Source of the DNA: Nitzschia sp. pyKryTriq1
Taxonomy: Eukaryota; Bacillariophyta; Bacillariophyceae; Bacillariales; Bacillariaceae
DNA: 64,000 nt
Reading direction: 5' to 3'
Assembly (NCBI GenBank): GCA_956465555.1
Contig: OY101116.1
Span: 1,860,001 to 1,924,000, forward strand
The notes beneath the pieces are model-generated. The model had not been told where the DNA came from. It did not search any database and worked only from the letters and a program-made list of their open reading frames with translations. Each line of letters begins with the position of its first letter. Positions within the stretch are counted from its first letter, which is position 1. The position numbers and the translations under genes are program-made. This document shows, in pieces, positions 1 through 7,719 of this stretch.

Positions 1-681
1 CTTGTCAGCAGCAGCTCGGACTACTCCTGTACTAACTAGAGAGAGAGATAGGTGGCTGCTGACTACAAGTTCGTACTTGCAAAAGAGATGATGATGGCGA
101 TGATGATGGAGTCGGTAGTTGGTGGTGTGGTTGGGGTGATGTCATCGGTCGAAACACTACCTGGTACCGAATGATGATGGCGATGAATGATGAAGCAGAC
201 AGTGTGATGTGGTGGGAATTCTTGAGATAAAACAAGACACGTCATCACCAATGAGGAAACCCCTAATTATGCTTGCGTCATGTCACTTGGAAATAACGGT
301 CAGCCATATTCGGACTTCAAAAATGATGCAGGCGAGGCGCGCAGTGATTGCTACCGGTACCCGGTACCAGGTACTGTAGACGTACCGTACCAGGTACCTG
401 GTACGGCGAACCGGTACAAGTACCAGTACCGCCGACAACGGCAGCCGCGAGCCGCCACGTCCAACCAGAACAAAGCAGCAGCAGGCTTCTCCAATACTGT
501 AAGTACAGTAAGCTGCCACCCATCACCTGTGCGTGGAACAACGAACACAACAAGCAAAAAACCCGAAGACGGGCCTTCGCAGCTTCATTCATTCTTCCGA
601 TCACCGTGTCATAAAAAGACATCTCCTCTCCTCGTTAAACGACGACAATCAATAAATCTGCGAAGCTAGCTTTTCACCAAG
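1..681. other. Intergenic, 5' flank of REX4 gene
   Basis: I see no convincing gene here. There is a GAT/ATG-rich low-complexity patch near 87-115 and a dense cluster of GGTACC and CCGGTAC palindromes at 351-430, about 250-330 nt before the REX4-type start codon. Open frames over the cluster read as repeats of Val-Pro-Gly-Thr and are not credible proteins. Confidence 0.6.
351..430. repeat. GTAC-palindrome cluster
   Basis: About 80 nt made of overlapping GGTACC, CCGGTAC and CAGGTAC words. Similar clusters lie 5' of many genes in this window. A role in transcription is inference from position only. Confidence 0.5.
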
Positions 682-1616
682 ATGGCAATCACAAACACTC
701 CACGAGAAGTCACGGTAAGTAATCACAACAATTCACTTTGTGGGCTCCAACGCGAAGAACCAGCAGCGATCTAACTTATTTTGTTTTTTCTTGGTGTTCT
801 TCTCGGGTGCAGGTCATTGGTGTCAACGATCTGGCGCAAGAAAATAAAAGAAATGTCTCGCTACTTGAGAGCAGCCACTCCGCTCTGTCTTCCGATGAAA
901 GTACTTGCGCCTCTTCTCTTTCCTCCGATTCCAATTCTCCTCGTCGCCGAAGACGCCGCGCCCCTCGCAAAAAGGCGAAGAAAACAGTATCGCGTTCTTC
1001 CAACAAAGCGGCCGCCGAGGTCGAACTTTCCTTGGAACAGCAAGCCCAGTATGTCGCTTTGGATTGCGAAATGGTAGGCACGGGATACCGGGGCAACAAG
1101 TCCTCTGTAGCTCGCGTCACTTTGGTGGGATGGAACGGCGAGACGATTTACGATGAATTCATTCGCCAAGATCGCGAAGTAACAGACTACCGAACATTTG
1201 TTTCAGGCATTACGGCCGAAGATATGGAATCTGCCGAGCTCACTCTCGAGGAGTGTCGAGAACAAGTTCTTGACCTGTTGGAAGGCAAGTTCTTGATCGG
1301 TCATGCTCTCAAAAATGACCTCAAAGCACTTGACATCCAGCACCCGTGGTTCATGACACGTGATACTGCGAAATACGAACCATTCCAACAAGTCCGATTT
1401 GACGATGGAGTTTTGTGGCCGCGTAAATTGAAGGATCTGGCCAAGGAAAAACTTCATAGGGATATTCAAGTGGAAGGGAAACCACACAGTGCTTACGAAG
1501 ATGCCTTGGCTGCTTTGGACTTGTACCGAATGACACGAACAAAGTGGGACAAGGTTATGCACTACAAAATCCAGAAAACTCTGGCAATGGAACAAAAAGA
1601 GGAAGTTCGTCAATAA
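682..1616 (+). CDS. REX4: REX4-type DEDDh 3'-5' RNA exonuclease
   Basis: Two exons, 682-714 and 813-1616, joined in phase 0 across a 98-nt GTAAGT...CAG intron, give 278 aa. The first exon encodes only 11 residues starting at an ATG in good context. Residues about 13-80 are a basic, Ser-rich tail likely to be nuclear or nucleolar. The exonuclease domain follows: motif I has DCEMVGTG near residue 95 (Asp and Glu metal ligands), motif II GHALKNDLKAL near 174, and motif III HSAYEDALAALDLY near 236 (general-base His and last Asp). This order and spacing match REXO4/Rex4 proteins, which trim pre-rRNA in the nucleolus in yeast. Other DEDDh family members such as ISG20 are shorter; the basic N-terminal tail favours REX4. 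The protein is complete with all catalytic residues. Confidence 0.88.
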
Positions 1617-1805
1617 AAATGTCTCAATAATTTGACTGCTCCCTCCCCAAAAACTCTTGAACGCGTGCGCTACGGAAAATGATCACGATTACGACCAATC
1701 TGGGAACGTTGCGTCGCCATGCATGATTTTGAAACAACGTATCAATGTCTATGTCATCAGTTAAAAGCTAAAGAATAAGATACGAGCTACTCTACTAGTT
1801 ACAGA

Positions 1806-3158
1806 CTAACTTTTAGAACTATCCTTTCTCTCTTCCGTCTGTATTAGATTGATCACCAAGGCACCCAAATCATCAATGGCACACTTCGTGACAAATTCAA
1901 AGTCATTTGGCATTCCTGCACTAAACATGGGAACGCACTTTCCGCGCATATTAAAACATTCCAAGAGTATCTGTCGTAGCATAGGTCGGCGCTTTGAGAG
2001 CTTCCCCGGACGCATGATAAGCTTGACATCTTCCGCCGCTGGCAAGGTCCCACTGTCCAAGTCGCTTCGTATCCGTATCATGGCATCCTGTGTTGTCGCT
2101 CGATTGGCCTGGTATCTGGAGTGCTTGGTTGGGGATGGTCTGGAGATTTTGACGCCCTCTTTTGTTTGAATATTCTCTAGTCGCTTCTGATATAACTTTG
2201 TGGCCCGTTCTGAACGTTTTCGTTGCGCTTCTTTCGATGTCGCTTCGTCCGGTGTAAAGAGAGAGTCCCGAGACTGCTGGTATTTTGTTTGTTCTACGGT
2301 ACTAGTCCCCGTTTCCAGATCTTCCATCTGTTTTCGTAGCATGGCCTTGCGTCCCGCCAGAGTCTTCCTTCGTGACTCGATCGCTTTGTCTGTTGACGTA
2401 AGGTAGGTTTTGATGGCGTCTTGTATTTCTTCCTCCGTCATTCCCGACAGCTCGGGGGACCCGAGAAACCCGGACGGTAAAGCTCGCACTTGATTCTCTA
2501 ATTCCTTTTCCTCTAAAGTGTCTGGATCTTCTATTTGATCTTTATCCCCCCATCGACTTTCATACCACCGCTCTCGAAAGTCGGGATCGGTCCACGTTCG
2601 TTTCGCTGACTGCGATCGACGTGCATGTGTCGGGGAAGGCTCCGTAGGAAAAGAAGTGAATTCTCCCGACCAAACTTCGGCGGTGCTACTACTGCGAGAC
2701 GGTCGCAGTGGAGTCTCTCGATGCTCATCGTCGTCGTCGTCATCATCCTCTTCCTCCTCTATGAATTTGCCCAGCATTTCCTGTTTGACCCGCGCGGCAA
2801 TTTTGGAAAGGTCTTCTTCCCAAAAGAAATGAGGCTGGGCGGCCACCTTCATTCGTTGGCGACGTTCTTTTTGAGTCCAGGTACTATTTTCGAGCCGCAT
2901 GTGTCGTTTCAGATACGCGTAGCACGCCAATAAGGCTTCTGCATCGGAGACTAGCAAATCTTGCACGGGTTCAGAATTTTCATTGCTCGGGGCTGCGTGG
3001 CGATCGATGAGAGAGCACTTTGGATCTTGGAAGGAGGAGGATGCCGATGCCGGATGGACGAAGCGAACATGCAGGGAGCTTCCGAGAAAGCTCTGGCATA
3101 CTGCCAGCATCCATCCCACTACGAGTAGGAAACCCCATGAGAGATGTAATGATCGCAT
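1806..3158 (-). CDS. Unrecognised secretory/plastid-targeted protein, 450 aa
   Basis: A single-exon ORF of 450 aa on the minus strand starting at ATG 3158. Residues 1-23 form a hydrophobic signal peptide, followed by CQSFLG, which could be the aromatic-residue cleavage site of a diatom bipartite plastid presequence. The body is hydrophilic: a Glu/Asp run near residues 135-150, a middle section rich in Lys, Arg and Glu that is probably helical or coiled (about 230-330), and a better-ordered C-terminal block (about 370-440) containing MLRQILLECFNMRG and a CAIDDLGALVINLI helix. I recognise no known family. GTAC-rich repeats lie about 95-145 nt upstream of the start. Plastid localisation is inference; ER or secretion is the alternative. 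Confidence 0.6.
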   Translation of the reverse strand: MRSLHLSWGFLLVVGWMLAVCQSFLGSSLHVRFVHPASASSSFQDPKCSLIDRHAAPSNENSEPVQDLLVSDAEALLACYAYLKRHMRLENSTWTQKERRQRMKVAAQPHFFWEEDLSKIAARVKQEMLGKFIEEEEDDDDDDDEHRETPLRPSRSSSTAEVWSGEFTSFPTEPSPTHARRSQSAKRTWTDPDFRERWYESRWGDKDQIEDPDTLEEKELENQVRALPSGFLGSPELSGMTEEEIQDAIKTYLTSTDKAIESRRKTLAGRKAMLRKQMEDLETGTSTVEQTKYQQSRDSLFTPDEATSKEAQRKRSERATKLYQKRLENIQTKEGVKISRPSPTKHSRYQANRATTQDAMIRIRSDLDSGTLPAAEDVKLIMRPGKLSKRRPMLRQILLECFNMRGKCVPMFSAGMPNDFEFVTKCAIDDLGALVINLIQTEERKDSSKS

Positions 3159-3649
3159 ATGGGGTGACGAGAGGGGCGGTACTGTATGGTTTGTGTATTT
3201 GTGTTGGTTGATGTTGAATGTTGGATGTTGAATTTTTTTTTAAAATTCGTGCTACAGTACCAGGTACTGGTGGTACCAGTACCAAGTACTGGTACCAGTA
3301 CGTTGAGGCACACCCCTCGCCCTGGAACATCCAAAAGGTGCGGGTCACCGCGCACTTAAGCAGCTCATTCCACTAAGCCCTCAGAACCATTTCCATATTG
3401 GCAAGACAACCAAGCAACAAGTAGCACAGACTTATAGCATACCATAGCAGGCTCTCGACTCTCTAGTAGTAGTAGAGTAGAGGCATGTAGCTAGCATAGC
3501 AGATAGATAGAAGCAATTTTTGTCTATTTGGTACTATGACTTCTATGTAACATCACTATTCTATATTGAGTGTAAATGCATACCTATGTGAGGCATATAT
3601 ATATTGTATATGCCCGATGCTACGTCGCTGGCGCATTTTTAATGGGAGC
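3159..3649. other. Intergenic, 5' flank of 1806-3158 gene
   Basis: Contains the GTAC-rich cluster 3252-3301, a CTAG/TAG-rich stretch around 3448-3510, and AT-rich sequence ending in a TATATATATTGTATA patch near 3596-3611. No gene is seen. Confidence 0.55.
3252..3301. repeat. GTAC-palindrome cluster
   Basis: Overlapping CAGTAC, GGTACC and AGTACTGG words, about 95-145 nt upstream of the minus-strand start at 3158. Same motif family as 351-430. Confidence 0.5.
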
Positions 3650-3792
3650 CCCTCAATGCCACCTTTTTGTAGCCGGCCCGGTCCTGTTCAAACCAACTCG
3701 TCCTGGCCTACTCCGACTAAACAGTGGTACTCCGACCGTCCGGCACACTCACCAATCAGGAATTAGGAATCAGAAAATTCAATAGAAAAATC
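3650..3792 (+). repeat. Left terminal inverted repeat
   Basis: 143 nt beginning CCCTCAATGCCACC and ending AATAGAAAAATC. It is the reverse complement of 5077-5218 apart from one base, as compared by eye. Confidence 0.85.
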
Positions 3793-3946
3793 AGATAATT
3801 CCCAAAATTCCGCTTTCGAATTTCCAAGCAACAACATCCAACCATTGCGCCCCGCAAGTTTTGTGTTTATTTTGTGTTCATTCTCTGCATCACTCTCACA
3901 TCACATCATCTCTACATTACTCCATCAAACACACCTCACCATTATC

Positions 3947-4521
3947 ATGTCAACCTATGACGAGCTCCTTTCATCACTGGATGAGGAGAATACTTGGAGG
4001 GCTGATGGTATTTTCCTTGACCTCCATGAGGACCTGACATCAACAGCTACAGTCAGGTATGATGTCGCGTCGACCATTGTTGATTCTGCGTCTAAGTCTG
4101 ACCGTGTAAGTACTGCACTCAGATTGTTCGAATTCGAAAAATAGTATTTTCTCTCGAAAGTTCGAATTTCCCTTACGTTTTTTACCCCGATGTAGGAACA
4201 ACACAAGCTCTGGTTTCCCCCCCAATACAACGAGGATAGCGCTTCCGTCAGAGAACTAGTTGTTGCCCTCTGCGCCAAGGCATGCATCCCTGTGGGCTTT
4301 TCTCTTGTAACGAGGACTGTTGAAAAGCAAGGTGCCTTTAGGAAAATTAGACTTATTTGCAGCAGGGGGTTTCTGCTACGAGAGGTAAGCACTTCGGAAA
4401 TATGAAAATTGAATTCGAAATATCATCACTATCAGAATCGGTTTTTTTTACCTAAAGTGAAAAGTAATAATTAGAAAATTCGAATTCGAATTCGAAATCG
4501 AATTCGCAGGAACGGCAGTAG
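3947..4521 (+). CDS. Element-borne small protein, FAR1-like pattern
   Basis: Three exons are inferred: 3947-4105 (53 codons), 4196-4384 (63 codons) and 4510-4521 (a short tail ending in TAG), all phase 0 with GTAAGT/GTAAGC donors and TAG/CAG acceptors. The product is about 119 aa. Exon 1 is acidic (MSTYDELLSSLDEENTW). Exon 2 reads like the start of a FAR1/WRKY-GCM1-type DNA-binding domain found at the N-terminus of MULE transposases: an alpha-helical ALCAKACIPVGFSLV stretch, then TVEKQGAFRKIRLICSRGF, with the characteristic GF...basic...hydrophobic-C-S-R-G order. That assignment is pattern recognition only. The gene lies wholly inside the inverted-repeat element and converges on the minus-strand gene. 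Confidence 0.5.
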
Positions 4522-4978
4522 AGACACAACACGAACAACTTACCTTTACCTTATCCAACATCAAATTAGTGTTGAGTTTAGGCTTGATTACCAGCCTTGC
4601 CTTACTAGGGACAGCTACAGGGCACTTGTACACGAAGTGTTTCGAAAGGGACTCCATACTCCTTGATGTCTGCAAATGCAAGACGAGATTCGAAATTAAA
4701 TTCGAAAAATAGATCGAAAAATAGATCAGAAAAAAGATCGGAAAAACAGAACAGAAAAATGAATAAGAATTTATGTTGAATACAAAAATACACAGGAATA
4801 AGTTAACTCGAATTAAATTCGACCGGTCGGTCGGCATACTCACGAATCCACACAAGGCACATACTACCATCTGCCCTGGATGAAGGAAGACAAAGAACTT
4901 GCCATCATGCTTGACGATGGCAGGCTGCTGTCTTTTGATGTATTTTTTTGGAAGGGGCTCGAAGTTCGACCTGGACAT
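4353..4978 (-). CDS. Element-borne small zinc-finger protein
   Basis: Minus-strand exons 4978-4844 (45 codons) and 4669-4544 (42 codons) join in phase 0 across a GTGAGT...TTGCAG intron. The join creates a C-x2-C-x12-H-x4-C zinc finger (CALCGF from exon 1, HFVYKC from exon 2) with a Leu three residues before the His, as in classical C2H2 fingers. The N-terminus is basic (PKKYIKRQQ). The 3' end is uncertain: a strong GTAAGT donor at 4543 and a TTTAG acceptor before 4451 would add a 33-codon exon ending at 4353, which overlaps the plus-strand gene's second exon in antisense; without that splice the frame stops at 4448. I chose ATG 4978; an in-frame ATG at 5065 would add 29 residues but lies in leader-like sequence. 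Confidence 0.5.
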
Positions 4979-5076
4979 GTTGTTCCGGCGATGTGATGGG
5001 AAATTGTGTGCCCTTTTTTTATTGTTGTGGAGTGAGTGAGCGCCACCTGCTCCCTCTGCTGACAAGGGAAAAATTC

Positions 5077-5218
5077 GATTTTTCTATTGAATTTTCTGAT
5101 TCCTAATTCCTGATTGGTGAGTGTGCCGGACGGTCGGAGTACCACTGTTTAGTCGGAGTAGGCCAGGACGAGTTGGTTTGAACAGGACCGGCCGGCTACA
5201 AAAAGGTGGCATTGAGGG
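5077..5218 (-). repeat. Right terminal inverted repeat
   Basis: 142 nt that mirror 3650-3792, ending CATTGAGGG next to AATGGGTAC, the candidate second copy of the target duplication. Confidence 0.85.
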
Positions 5219-5609
5219 AATGGGTACCGGTACCAATACACGTACGGGTACAGTAATGTACATGGGCCGGGCGCACGGTCTGCGGTCTGCGGTCTGCGGC
5301 GGTCTGCGGTCGGCCATCTCCTGGCGGGGGTCGTCGGACGGTGCGGAGTGCGGAGCAGGTTGAAGGTGGTACCGGTCTACTGTACCAGGTACGAACCCCG
5401 GTACCGTATAGTAAGTAGGTGGTGTTTACTCGTAACAAAAACAACAACAGAGCAAGAAGTGCTACCGGTACAGTACTGGTACTCGTCGACTCGGACGAGA
5501 TGCAGTACCTTGTACAGGTATTTACCCCAATCCAAAAGCAATCCATAGTAGTCTCTACTCGTACGCTACCGTATATCATTATTGTCTTGTTGATTGTCGA
5601 TTGAGAACA
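5219..5609. other. Intergenic, LEO1 5' flank
   Basis: Holds scattered GTAC palindromes between 5222 and 5520, a short minisatellite of CGGTCTG units at about 5276-5312, and AT-richer sequence just before LEO1. No gene is seen. Confidence 0.55.
5222..5520. repeat. GTAC-palindrome clusters
   Basis: Groups of GGTACC, CCGGTAC and CAGTAC words at 5222-5266, 5368-5410, 5461-5483 and 5503-5520, 90-390 nt upstream of the LEO1 start codon. Same family as 351-430. Confidence 0.5.
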
Positions 5610-7175
5610 ATGTCCGCCGCTGCTATATTTGATGAGGATTCATCCGACGACGAAGAGTTTGACGACAATAAGAACGAGGAAAAGGATGATACGCCCAAAC
5701 GCACCATCAAGATGGACGAGGATGAGGACGAGGATGATGATGATTCGGACGATGACGGTGATGACGACGACGCTGCCGGTGCCAGGGATTCCAGTGATGC
5801 TGCCCCAAAGAAGGAAGAAACCAAGAAAGAGTCCACCGCAGCTGCACTCTTTGGTGATGACAGCGACGACGACGACGATGATGACAGTGACAATGCCAAG
5901 CAAGTAGACAAAGCCAAAGACAGCGGAAGCAAGGACAAAGACGAGGAAGAGAAGAAGAAAGACGCAAAGGAAGCTCCCAAGTCGAAACCTACGACTAGCG
6001 ATCTCTTTGGTGACTCTAGTGATGACGACGATGAGGGCGAAGCCAAGCTGGATGACGTTGTTGGATCCTCAGCTCCGGCGGGGGCCAAAAAGACTGAGGT
6101 GGCACCATCGCAAGACGAGGATGCCCCGGTGCCCTCGTCGGCGGAAGCGGGCAGTGCAGTGGTGGTCAAACCTCCTGAAAAGGCGATGGTTCTGGAATCC
6201 AACCAACCTGGTAAGGACGTCTCCTTGCATATGACCAAACTTCCGAACTTGGTGGCTATTCAGCCGGCAGCCTTTGAAGAAGACTTGTATCTAGAGAAGG
6301 AGGAAGAAGAGCAGTATAAAGGTTATGTACAGAACATGATTCGTTGGCGGTACAAACGCAACAGCGATGGGGAGCTGGAGCGAGGGGAAGACGGTTCGTT
6401 GGTTCGCGAGAGCAACTCTCGGTTGGTTCAATGGAGCGATGGATCCTTCACCTTGCATGTTGGCAATGAAACCTTTGACATTCAAACCACGGACTCGTCC
6501 TCCCAGGGCTTTGCGGGCCTCAATGGCTACATCTATCTCTCACAAAAGGCAGCCTTTAGCAATGAAGGAGCTGAGGATGATGCTCCCGGAGGAACAGTCT
6601 TGGAATGTATGGCCCCAGTGACCAGCAGGTTCGTACCGAAGCCGAGCTCGCTGCAGTCCGAAGCCCACAAGAGTTTGACGGTGGCAGTTCGTCAGAAAAC
6701 AATAAAGAAAGCTCGCATTGCCGAGTATGTTACTCAGGAAGATCCCGAACTGGCCAAAGCAGCGCGTGTTCGGAATAAGGAGGATCTCGAAAAGGCAATG
6801 GCTCGCAAGTCAACAAGTTCTTATCGGCCGTCTGGTGGATCGCGTTCCAGGCCCTCCTCCAGTCGTCGATACATGGACGAGGAAGATGATGATGGGGACT
6901 ATGATACCACCAATATCAAGGCACTCAAGAGAAATGGTATGGAGGATGATATGGATGATTATGGGGACGAAAGTGACGATGATGGATACGACGACACCTT
7001 CCGAAAGGGTCGCGATCGTAAACGCAGAAAGAAGGAAGATGAAGAAGATGAGGACGACGAAGAAGAGCTGGTGTTCGAAGAAGAATCAGATGAAGAGGAG
7101 GGGACACTTATCAAGGCACACAAAAAGACCAATCGTTCTCGCCAAGCCGTGGTGGACGATGACGATGAAGACTAG
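5610..7175 (+). CDS. LEO1: LEO1, Paf1 complex subunit
   Basis: 521 aa, single exon, first ATG at 5610. Residues 1-200 are highly acidic and Ser-rich with repeats of the type LFGD(D/S)S followed by Asp runs, as in Leo1 proteins generally. The conserved Leo1 core spans about 205-400: LPNLVAIQP, a YVQNMIRWRY segment, SNSRLVQWSDGS, FTLHVGNE and the QSEAHKSLTVAVR block. The tail (430-521) is again acidic and basic low complexity. Leo1 is a subunit of the nuclear Paf1 complex, which travels with RNA polymerase II and supports histone H2B ubiquitination and H3 methylation. Length and layout are normal for the family. Long antisense frames over the Asp/Glu runs are composition artefacts. Confidence 0.93.
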   Translation: MSAAAIFDEDSSDDEEFDDNKNEEKDDTPKRTIKMDEDEDEDDDDSDDDGDDDDAAGARDSSDAAPKKEETKKESTAAALFGDDSDDDDDDDSDNAKQVDKAKDSGSKDKDEEEKKKDAKEAPKSKPTTSDLFGDSSDDDDEGEAKLDDVVGSSAPAGAKKTEVAPSQDEDAPVPSSAEAGSAVVVKPPEKAMVLESNQPGKDVSLHMTKLPNLVAIQPAAFEEDLYLEKEEEEQYKGYVQNMIRWRYKRNSDGELERGEDGSLVRESNSRLVQWSDGSFTLHVGNETFDIQTTDSSSQGFAGLNGYIYLSQKAAFSNEGAEDDAPGGTVLECMAPVTSRFVPKPSSLQSEAHKSLTVAVRQKTIKKARIAEYVTQEDPELAKAARVRNKEDLEKAMARKSTSSYRPSGGSRSRPSSSRRYMDEEDDDGDYDTTNIKALKRNGMEDDMDDYGDESDDDGYDDTFRKGRDRKRRKKEDEEDEDDEEELVFEEESDEEEGTLIKAHKKTNRSRQAVVDDDDED

Positions 7176-7719
7176 ACTATTAGTATAGAGCGCACTTTCA
7201 AGCTTTAGGTTGTTGTGATTGTTCGCCAAGAAAAGAATCGGTACGACTTCTACAGGTAGCCATACTCTTTCAATTGCGACTCCTCTCTAGAGGGATAGAA
7301 GTGATGCCTGCTGAACTTAAACCAGCTAGCTCAGTCTCCAGGTAGAAAAGGAAAGTCGTCGGATTGATGATGATGATGATGATGATGCTAAGAAGACAGA
7401 AGACATATGAATATGATGATTATACAACGTCTGGCCGTCTGTTGTTGGTGTTGTTGCTCGCAATGAGACACTGTTCGCAAAGCACAGCTCCAGTACAGGC
7501 GTAAAAGTATTCATACCGGTACTGTATGTACGAGCGCCGAGTAGCAAGCTCATAACCCACAACTGCCGAAACATCGCGCAAACACGCACCAAAAACGAAA
7601 AACCCAAACGCCGGATCTGTCAAAAAATCCATCACCCAACACCCAACTTGAAACTGATATCTCTGTTCAAAGAAAAGAAGTATTAGCGCAATCGTCTCCT
7701 TGGAACTTCGTTGCCTGTC
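7176..7719. other. Intergenic
   Basis: Contains an ATG/GAT microsatellite at 7363-7388 and one short GTAC palindrome group (7512-7531) about 190 nt before the next start codon. No gene is seen. Confidence 0.55.

Larger units (their letters stand above)
3650..5218. mobile_element. DNA transposon-like element with 142-bp terminal inverted repeats
   Basis: The arms at 3650-3792 and 5077-5218 are near-perfect reverse complements (I see one extra C in the left arm). The flanking 9 nt are AATGGGAGC on the left and AATGGGTAC on the right, a plausible degraded 9-bp target duplication. Long inverted repeats with 9-bp duplications are typical of Mutator-like elements (MULEs). The interior carries two convergent, spliced small genes (3947-4521 plus and about 4353-4978 minus). 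Neither has a transposase catalytic domain I can recognise, so the element is probably non-autonomous. Near identity of the arms suggests recent activity. A different superfamily with 8-10-bp duplications remains possible. Confidence 0.7.

Noticed and set aside
280-669. Plus-strand 129-codon frame with Val-Pro-Gly-Thr repeats
   Set aside because: Its repeats are translations of GTAC palindromes; overlapping frames on both strands show the same artefact.
5579-6238. 219-codon minus-strand Ser/Leu-rich frame
   Set aside because: Antisense of the Asp/Glu-rich LEO1 N-terminus; Ser runs are the expected complement of GAC/GAT repeats.
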